Assembly (NCBI GenBank): GCA_964646625.1
Contig: CAZYHC010000001.1
Location: forward strand, 124,001 to 188,000
Source of the DNA: DAOULT01 sp964646625
GTDB taxonomy: Bacteria > Chloroflexota > Anaerolineae > CAZYHC01
Length of the DNA stretch: 64,000 nucleotides
Reading direction: 5' to 3'
In this document: in pieces, positions 58,770 to 64,000 of the stretch
Layout of the letters: every line of letters begins with the position of its first letter
Numbering within the stretch: the first letter of the stretch is position 1
Notes under the pieces: model-generated
Database searches by the model: none
Told to the model about the DNA's origin: nothing
Seen by the model: only the letters and a program-made list of their open reading frames with translations
Translations under genes and position numbers: made by a program

Positions 58770-59635
58770 ACCTCACGCAAAATAGCTCGACGCAGGCGGT
58801 GCCCCAGGCCGTTCAGGGCAAAGGCGGCCAGGAACGTCGCCAACCCTGGAAACACGGCGGGCCACCACATGCCGAAGACGATGTAATTGGCTCCCACGTT
58901 GATCATAGAGCCCCATTCCGGGTGCGGCACCCGCACCCCCAGGCCGATGAAGCTGAGTCCGGCCACCATCTGGATGGCGTAGGCGCAGCTCAGCGAGAAC
59001 TGCGAGAATACCGGCACCAGGACGTTAGGGATGATGTGACGGATTACCAGGGACAGCGTGGAGTGTCCGGCGCAGCGCGCAGCCAACACGAAGTCGCTGT
59101 CGTGCAGGGGCAAGGTCACGCTGCGCACCATCTTCAGATACACCGGCACGTTCAGGAAGGCCAGGATCAGGATGAGATTGACCGTGTTGCTGCCCACCGC
59201 AGCGAAGACGGCCATGGCAAACAGGAGCTGAGGAAAGGCCTGAATGATCTCGGTCAGGCGCATCAGCACCTCGTCGATCCAGCCCCGCGTGTACCCGCCC
59301 AGGGCGCCCAGGGGCATGCCCACCAGCACCCCTAACAGCACCGAGGCTATCGCCACCGAGAGATCGGTGCGGGTGGCGTATAATACGCGCGAGAACACGT
59401 CCATGCCATAAGGATCGGTGCCGAACCAGTGCTCGGCCGAGGGAGGTTTCAGCTTGTCCCGCGGCGAAGGGGTGAGGGGATCGTAGGGGGCCAACAAGGG
59501 AGCAAACACCGCCGTAATGGCCAATACGGCCAGGATAAGCACAGGCCAAGAGAACAGCCAGGGGGCCAGGTTGCGCCACCGGAGGCCGCCAGCCGTCACC
59601 TCTTGAAGTTCTATCGAAATCTGGGGGTCAGTCAT
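58766..59635 (-). CDS. dppC: Peptide ABC transporter permease, DppC-type
   Basis: A 289-residue permease: an N-terminal helix (about 24-48), 'HWFGTDPYGMDVFSRVLYATRTDLSVAI' typical of DppC/OppC, and the EAA loop 'LAARCAGHSTLSLVIRHIIPNV'. About six helices. GGAGGGAGC before the ATG. Overlaps the dppD start by four bases. Confidence 0.94.
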   Translation of the reverse strand: MTDPQISIELQEVTAGGLRWRNLAPWLFSWPVLILAVLAITAVFAPLLAPYDPLTPSPRDKLKPPSAEHWFGTDPYGMDVFSRVLYATRTDLSVAIASVLLGVLVGMPLGALGGYTRGWIDEVLMRLTEIIQAFPQLLFAMAVFAAVGSNTVNLILILAFLNVPVYLKMVRSVTLPLHDSDFVLAARCAGHSTLSLVIRHIIPNVLVPVFSQFSLSCAYAIQMVAGLSFIGLGVRVPHPEWGSMINVGANYIVFGMWWPAVFPGLATFLAAFALNGLGHRLRRAILREV

Positions 59636-59654
59636 CAGCTCCCTCCACCACCGT

Positions 59655-60701
59655 CTACTGCGCCCGGATGCGGGGATCCACCACGAAGGTCAGCAGATCC
59701 GCCACCAGGTAAGCCAGGGCGTAGAACAGGGCGCTTAGAAACACCACCCCCAGGATGGGTTCGTAGTCGAAGTGGTGCATGGAATCCACGGCGTACAATC
59801 CTAAGCCGGGCCAGGAAAAGACCGTCTCTACCAGGACTGTACCGCTCATCAAAAAGCCGAAGGTCATAGCCAGCACCGTGATCACGGGCACGATGGCGTT
59901 TTTCAGGGCGTAGCGAAAGTAGATGGTGCGGGCCGGCATACCATAAGAATGGGCCGTACGGATGTAGTCACTGGAGAGGATCTGGATCAGGGTGCTGCGG
60001 GTGATCTGTAGCGTAGCAGGGGCGGAGCCCAGGGCCAGGGTTACAGTCGGGAGTGCCAGGTGACTCAGCGCCGACTTAAGGGCCGGCAGGTTGCCGGTCA
60101 GGAGGCTATCCACCACCAGGAAGCCCGTCACCGTAGACAGGGCCACGTTGTCGTCCAACTGGCCCAGCGGCGCCGGCAGCCATTGCAGCTTGAAAAAGAG
60201 CAGGTAGACCAGGATCAGACCCGCCCAGAAATTGGGCACGCTGACCCCCACCTGCACCAGTAATTGCCCCAGCCGGTCGACGATTCCGCCCGGACGCATC
60301 GCCGAGAACACGCCCATAGGTATAGCCCCCAATATAATGAGCAGCATGGAGGCCGTAACTAACTCCAGGGTGGCCGGAAGACGAAGCTGAATATCCTCCA
60401 GCACCGGGCGGTAAGTATAGCGAGAGATCCCCAGATCGCCCTGTGCCACAGACCACAGGTAGCGGAAATATTGTTCGTACAAGGGCCGATCCAGCCCCAT
60501 CTGGTGCATCAGATTCTCCAGGATTTCCTGGTCGGCCTGCTGCCCCACCAGGAGATACACCGGGTTGCCTAGGAGGCGCGTGACCACGAAGGTGATGGTG
60601 CAGACGCCTAGCAGCACCAGCAGCATGGCCGCCAGCCTGCGAGCGAGATATATTATGGATTGCTTCAACCAGCTTATCATCAGCACTCCTGATATGTCCA
60701 T
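59655..60701 (-). CDS. dppB: Peptide ABC transporter permease, DppB-type
   Basis: A 348-residue permease: 'YLARRLAAMLLVLLGVCTITFVVTRLLG' start, 'MGLDRPLYEQYFRYL', and the EAA loop 'RTAHSYGMPARTIYFRYALKNAIVPVI', with C-terminal 'DPRIRAQ', all as in DppB/OppB. ATG 60701 is the first start; ATG 60680 is possible. Follows the binding-protein gene after a hairpin. Confidence 0.94.
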   Translation of the reverse strand: MDISGVLMISWLKQSIIYLARRLAAMLLVLLGVCTITFVVTRLLGNPVYLLVGQQADQEILENLMHQMGLDRPLYEQYFRYLWSVAQGDLGISRYTYRPVLEDIQLRLPATLELVTASMLLIILGAIPMGVFSAMRPGGIVDRLGQLLVQVGVSVPNFWAGLILVYLLFFKLQWLPAPLGQLDDNVALSTVTGFLVVDSLLTGNLPALKSALSHLALPTVTLALGSAPATLQITRSTLIQILSSDYIRTAHSYGMPARTIYFRYALKNAIVPVITVLAMTFGFLMSGTVLVETVFSWPGLGLYAVDSMHHFDYEPILGVVFLSALFYALAYLVADLLTFVVDPRIRAQ

Positions 60702-60721
60702 CCGCTGTCGCGGTACGGAAA

Positions 60722-60750
60722 GGGGTGCACGACCAATGGTCGCGCACCCC
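60722..60750 (-). terminator. Stem-loop between peptide-binding-protein and permease genes
   Basis: GGGGTGC-A-CGACC (60722-60734) pairs with GGTCG-C-GCACCCC (60738-60750), loop AAT, one mismatch. No strong T-run; likely an attenuating or mRNA-stabilising stem after the binding-protein gene. Confidence 0.55.
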
Positions 60751-60808
60751 GATTCGTCCAGATCAAATGTTCACAAACACGTCCACCTTTATCTGGAGCA
60801 CAGAATAC

Positions 60809-62401
60809 TTACTCCGCGCGATACAGGGGATAGTACCACAGAAGGTTGTCCGGCAGTTGGATGTAACCCTCAATGTCCTCGCGCACGGCTAACTCGAAGT
60901 TCACGTCGCCCAGCAGCAGGGTGGGAACGTCCTCGATGAGTATGCGCTGCATTTCCTTAGCCAGCTCTGCCTTCTTTTCCATATCCTCCGGCCTCCAGAG
61001 CCGAGCCATCTCATCGACGACCGCGTCAAACTCGGGGTTGGAGTAGGCCATCCAGTTGAGCACCACCTCGCTCTGGTAGAAGCCCTTGCCTATGTAGGCG
61101 GGGTCGTCCACGTACCACAGGAGGTCTCGCAGCCACGCCTGGTGAGTCCTGTTGTCCAGCTTTTCCGCGAACACGGCCGCCGTCTGCTTGTCGATGGTCA
61201 CGTTGACGCCGATCTCCCTCCAGGTGCTCTGGATCAGGATAGCGAGCTCCTCGATGGTGGGATCGCCAGCCGGGATGTCCAAAGTGCAGTCAAAACCATC
61301 GGCGTAGCCCGCCTCGGCCAGCATTGCCTTGGCCTTGTCCAGGTCGAACTCATAGGGCCACATCGTGCCGTCGTGGAACTGGCCGCGCGCCGCCACAGGG
61401 CTGAGCGACTTGGTGGCCCGGCCATTGAACACGTCCTCGACGATGATGTCGTAGGGCACGGCGTAAGACACGGCCTGGCGCACCAGCCTGTTGTCAAAAG
61501 GCTCGATGGTATTGTTCAGTCCCACGTGGTACTGATTGCGAGTAGGGATCGAGAGCACCTTAACCCCTTCGGCCTCGCGCAGACCGTCCAGTTCGGTTAT
61601 GCTCAACTGTTCGGCGATGTCCACCACACCCTGTTGCAGCAGCAGCACCCGCTCCGCCGAGGAGGGCACGATCTTCAGCACCACTTTGTCAAAGTAGGGC
61701 GCGCCGGCCCAATAATCCTTGTTGGCCCTGAGCACCATCTCCACGCCGGGCGTCCATTTCTCGACGTAGAACTCGCCGCTGGCGGCTTCGTTCTTGGCTT
61801 TCCACTTGGTGGCCCAGGGATCGTCGTCGGTGACATATTTCTGCATTTCCACCGAATCCACAGGCACCTGGGACTGGTCACGGAAGAGATAGAAGAAGAA
61901 GGGGCTGGGCTCGGAGAAAGTGAGACGGAATTCGTAGTCACCTGTCTTCTCCCAACCCTCGATGTTAGCCATTTTGATGTTCCACAGCCAGCCTGACTTC
62001 GTTTCGACGCCGCGCTCGAAATAGTAAATGAAGTCATCGGCTGTGACCGGGTTGCCGGTGTGGTTGAACTTCATTCCCTCGCGCACTTTCAAATCGATGG
62101 TAAGGCCATCGTCCGAGATCTCCCACGACTCGATGGCCGACCCCTCGATCTTGCCGGGGTCGTAGAACGTATACCCCTCGGGCGAGGTCGTGGTGCCGTA
62201 GAGGAACCACTGGTCCTGGGTATTGTAGTTCACCTCGTTGGAACGCTGGAAGTGGGAAAAGTCTGAGTCAAGCGTCTCTATGTCGCCCGCGATGGCGATG
62301 GTCAGGACCCGCTCTTCCTCGGCCAGCACGGGGGTTACCGAGATCACCACTATCGCCAGGACGGCCAGCAAGGCCATACCCCTTGAAAATATCCTTTTCA
62401 T
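60809..62401 (-). CDS. dppA: Peptide ABC transporter substrate-binding protein (family 5)
   Basis: A 530-residue exported binding protein: signal peptide (about 1-27, 'SVTPVLAEEERV'), then 'LTIAIAGDIETLDSDFSHFQ', 'WEISDDGLTIDLKVREGMKFNHTGNPVTADDFIYYFERG', 'DNRLVRQAVSYAVPYD' and 'KAKAMLAEAGYADGFDC', hallmarks of SBP family 5 (DppA/OppA). It lacks a lipobox. ATG 62401 is preferred over the GTG at 62404; AAAGGAGG lies just upstream. First gene of the operon with dppB, dppC, dppD, dppF and the amidohydrolase. Confidence 0.94.
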   Translation of the reverse strand: MKRIFSRGMALLAVLAIVVISVTPVLAEEERVLTIAIAGDIETLDSDFSHFQRSNEVNYNTQDQWFLYGTTTSPEGYTFYDPGKIEGSAIESWEISDDGLTIDLKVREGMKFNHTGNPVTADDFIYYFERGVETKSGWLWNIKMANIEGWEKTGDYEFRLTFSEPSPFFFYLFRDQSQVPVDSVEMQKYVTDDDPWATKWKAKNEAASGEFYVEKWTPGVEMVLRANKDYWAGAPYFDKVVLKIVPSSAERVLLLQQGVVDIAEQLSITELDGLREAEGVKVLSIPTRNQYHVGLNNTIEPFDNRLVRQAVSYAVPYDIIVEDVFNGRATKSLSPVAARGQFHDGTMWPYEFDLDKAKAMLAEAGYADGFDCTLDIPAGDPTIEELAILIQSTWREIGVNVTIDKQTAAVFAEKLDNRTHQAWLRDLLWYVDDPAYIGKGFYQSEVVLNWMAYSNPEFDAVVDEMARLWRPEDMEKKAELAKEMQRILIEDVPTLLLGDVNFELAVREDIEGYIQLPDNLLWYYPLYRAE

Positions 62402-62404
62402 CAC

Positions 62405-62933
62405 CGAATTGATCCTCCTTTCAGGAACTTCTTAGGCAGCCAGATCTATCAAACAGGCTGCATTCTCCAGTATCAGAAATACCATGCAGCTATTTAGTCT
62501 TCGTCTCGGTCTTTCTCACCCCCTTCCGCGTTCTCTAAATTCGTGGCCCTCAACATGGTGTTCTGTCTCATACAAAATTAGGAGGCAGCTCTTAGCGACA
62601 GCTTTATGTCACCCTGGAGCAAAGACCTAAACTGAGGCACAACTGTGGAATCATGGGCCGCCAATAACCATTCAACGAGGGGGCAGCGGCCCATAGCCGA
62701 GAGAGCCAGGCACTTGAAATCCTGGACGCAAGGCATTTTACCATGTTTCACGTTCGTTGTCAAACTTTCTGGCCCATTCTGGCGCTGGATGACGGTGGAT
62801 CTGGACGCCCCTAGCGCGTGATTGCGCATTGTCGAGCACAATAGGTGCGGTGAGGCTGAAAGGTTTTTGTCCATTGTGATTGTTAGTACAAGTCCAGGCT
62901 CTGGGCAAGCTACCCCCGAACGTCATTCTTGGT
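62405..62933. other. Intergenic region with possible decayed transposase text
   Basis: About 530 bases without a convincing gene. On the minus strand near 62870-62760 a frame reads 'LTAPIVLDNAQSRARGVQ', faintly like the DDE 'VLDN' segment of IS630-type transposases, but the surrounding text does not continue it. No inverted ends are seen. Confidence 0.2.
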
Positions 62934-62962
62934 TTGCATCCTTGACAGCAGGGTGGTATAAT
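62934..62962 (+). promoter_or_regulatory. Promoter of the MazG-like gene
   Basis: TTGCAT (62934-62939), 17-base spacer, TATAAT (62957-62962), about 50 bases before the ATG at 63013. Confidence 0.65.
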
Positions 62963-63012
62963 TACACCCACCTTGCTCTGTTCTTTCAGTACTCAAGAGC
63001 GGGGAGGATATA

Positions 63013-63327
63013 ATGGCCGTAGAAAGAGAAGGTCTAAACATCAAAATGGCCGAAGTCAGGGCCCTGACCGACGCCAAAGGTTTCGGCAGCGAGGAGGGAC
63101 GTATCTGGGAGATGCTGGCTCTGATCCACACCGAAATCTCCGAGGCCACGGACCATTACAAAAAAGGAGCACCTCTGGAAGCGGTGGGCGAAGAGTTGAT
63201 CGACGCCCTGATCCGTATTCTGCATCTTCTCTCCGTTCTGGGGCTGGACGCCGAGGAACTGTACCAGCACAAGATGGCCGTGAACTGGTCAAGACCACCC
63301 AGATATAACACGGTCCGAGGGGGATGA
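63013..63327 (+). CDS. MazG-like nucleotide pyrophosphohydrolase
   Basis: A 104-residue all-alpha NTP-pyrophosphatase-like protein: 'MLALIHTEISEATDHYKKG' supplies E-x2-E and 'VGEELIDALIRILHLLSVLG' supplies E-x2-D, the Mg-binding pattern of the MazG/dUTPase superfamily. Short single-domain forms hydrolyse (d)NTPs in housecleaning. 'HKMAVNWSRPPRYNT' at the C-terminus resembles the K-x2-x-N-x2-R-P tail common in such proteins. GGGGAGG precedes the ATG. recO follows 22 bases later. Confidence 0.85.
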   Translation: MAVEREGLNIKMAEVRALTDAKGFGSEEGRIWEMLALIHTEISEATDHYKKGAPLEAVGEELIDALIRILHLLSVLGLDAEELYQHKMAVNWSRPPRYNTVRGG

Positions 63328-63349
63328 GCGCCATCCCAATCAATACAAG

Positions 63350-64000
63350 ATGCAAGATAGACGAGAACGTCTTTACCGCACCGAGGCCATTATACTAAGA
63401 CGCCGCGATTTTGGTGAGGCCGACCGCCTGCTCACCCTCTACACGCCCGCACTGGGCAAGCTCAAAGCCATCGCCAAAGGGGCACGTAAACCCACCAGTC
63501 GCAAGGGGGGGCACGTTGAGCTGTTCACCCATAGCCGCCTGCTTATAGCCAGAGGACGCACGCTGGACATCGTCACCCAGGCCGAGACCATCGAGACTTT
63601 TCTGCCCCTGAGAGAGAACCTGTGGCGCACCACCCATGCCTATTATGCCGCCGAACTGCTGGATCGCTTCACCGAGGAGGGCATCGAGAACCGGCCCCTG
63701 TTCGATCTTCTGCGGGCCGTGCTGGGCTGGTTGAGCACAGGAGCAGACCTCAATCTGGTTACCCGCTTTTACGAGTTACACCTTCTGGCCCTGGTCGGTT
63801 ATCGGCCGCAGCTTTTTCAATGTCTGGGCTGTCGTTCGCCCCTCGAGCCGGTGACCAATTTCTTCAGTCCGGCTGAGGGGGGCGTCCTTTGTCCACGCTG
63901 TGGCGAAGGACAGGCCCGCGCCAAGGAAATCTCGCTCAAGGTGCTCAAGGTGCTGCGCTTCATGCAAACCAACGACTATAGCATTTGTCGGCGGTTGCGT
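63350..64000 (+). CDS. recO: DNA repair protein RecO (3' end cut by the window)
   Basis: 217 codons are present and the frame is open at the window edge; the full protein is usually about 240-270 residues. The N-terminal OB fold (about 1-80, 'RTEAIILRRRDFGEADRLLTLYT', 'GKLKAIAKGARKPTSR') and the helical domain with a zinc ribbon (about 150-190, 'CLGCRSPLE', 'VLCPRCGE') are typical. RecO loads RecA at gaps with RecF/RecR. The ATG at 63350 starts MQDRRERLYRTEAI. Confidence 0.93.
   Translation, partial: MQDRRERLYRTEAIILRRRDFGEADRLLTLYTPALGKLKAIAKGARKPTSRKGGHVELFTHSRLLIARGRTLDIVTQAETIETFLPLRENLWRTTHAYYAAELLDRFTEEGIENRPLFDLLRAVLGWLSTGADLNLVTRFYELHLLALVGYRPQLFQCLGCRSPLEPVTNFFSPAEGGVLCPRCGEGQARAKEISLKVLKVLRFMQTNDYSICRRLR

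Noticed and set aside
62578..62874. A 98-codon minus-strand protein gene
   Set aside because: No ribosome site, no recognisable domain, and only a weak transposase-like stretch in a different frame nearby.
62942..62962. TTGACA plus TATAAT as a promoter
   Set aside because: Spacing is only nine bases; TTGCAT at 62934 gives the proper 17.

Overview
The window looks like a chromosomal segment of an uncultured member of the Chloroflexota, most likely Anaerolineae-like. This is inferred from the gene mix rather than from a marker gene: a DUF4012 surface protein beside a class D/E-type sortase, a Tad/Flp pilus locus with no outer-membrane secretin, long-form HPF, a GxGYxYP protein, many secreted bacterial-type repeat proteins, ADP-forming acetyl-CoA synthetase and two solute-binding ABC importers. 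The DNA is GC-rich. There are no rRNA genes, no CRISPR array and no intact mobile element; one tRNA gene (Gly, CCC) is present.

Layout. 0.15-5.2 kb: secreted protein with an LPTTG sorting signal, DUF4012 protein, Uma2 nuclease-like protein, sortase, small membrane protein. 5.4-14.8 kb: a large secreted protein with a CBM-like C-terminus, a sorbitol-type dehydrogenase, ADP-forming acetyl-CoA synthetase, a BioD/DRTGG phosphotransacetylase-like protein, enolase and a seven-bladed propeller surface protein. 14.8-16.1 kb: a decayed zone with a surface-protein tail, a frameshifted small gene, a transposase fragment and a truncated SWIM zinc-finger gene. 16.1-23 kb: XRE regulator, tRNA-Gly, zinc-ribbon protein, tandem-domain secreted cyclase, NUDIX, PAS-STAS protein, two glycosyltransferases, low-molecular-weight phosphatase. 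23-32.4 kb (minus strand): hpf, comF, tadC, tadB, tadA, tadZ, cpaB and two nearly identical MPVTG-tailed surface proteins, with smc upstream (to 36.3 kb).

36.3-43.3 kb: a candidate structured RNA divergent from smc, SUMF1-type protein, DUF3800 protein with a candidate small RNA convergent on its 3' end, rpiB, a nucleotidyltransferase with a small partner, M1-type metallopeptidase, GAF-histidine kinase. 43.7-54.4 kb: GxGYxYP protein, response regulator, and a polyamine/iron-type ABC importer whose two permease genes are separated by an inserted zinc-ribbon gene and an amino-acid permease-UspA fusion; a HAD phosphatase converges on it. 54.5-62.4 kb (minus): PflA-like radical SAM protein and a complete dipeptide/oligopeptide ABC operon ending in an amidohydrolase. 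62.9-64 kb: MazG-like protein and the start of recO, cut by the window end.

Themes. One is cell-surface display: a sortase, three sorting-signal substrates, a Tad pilus machine, and several secreted proteins. Another is uptake and catabolism of peptides and other solutes feeding acetate/ATP formation. The most novel-looking items are two candidate non-coding RNA genes (36383-36668 plus, 38575-38674 minus), each with a good promoter and a terminator-like 3' end; neither matched an RNA class I know.
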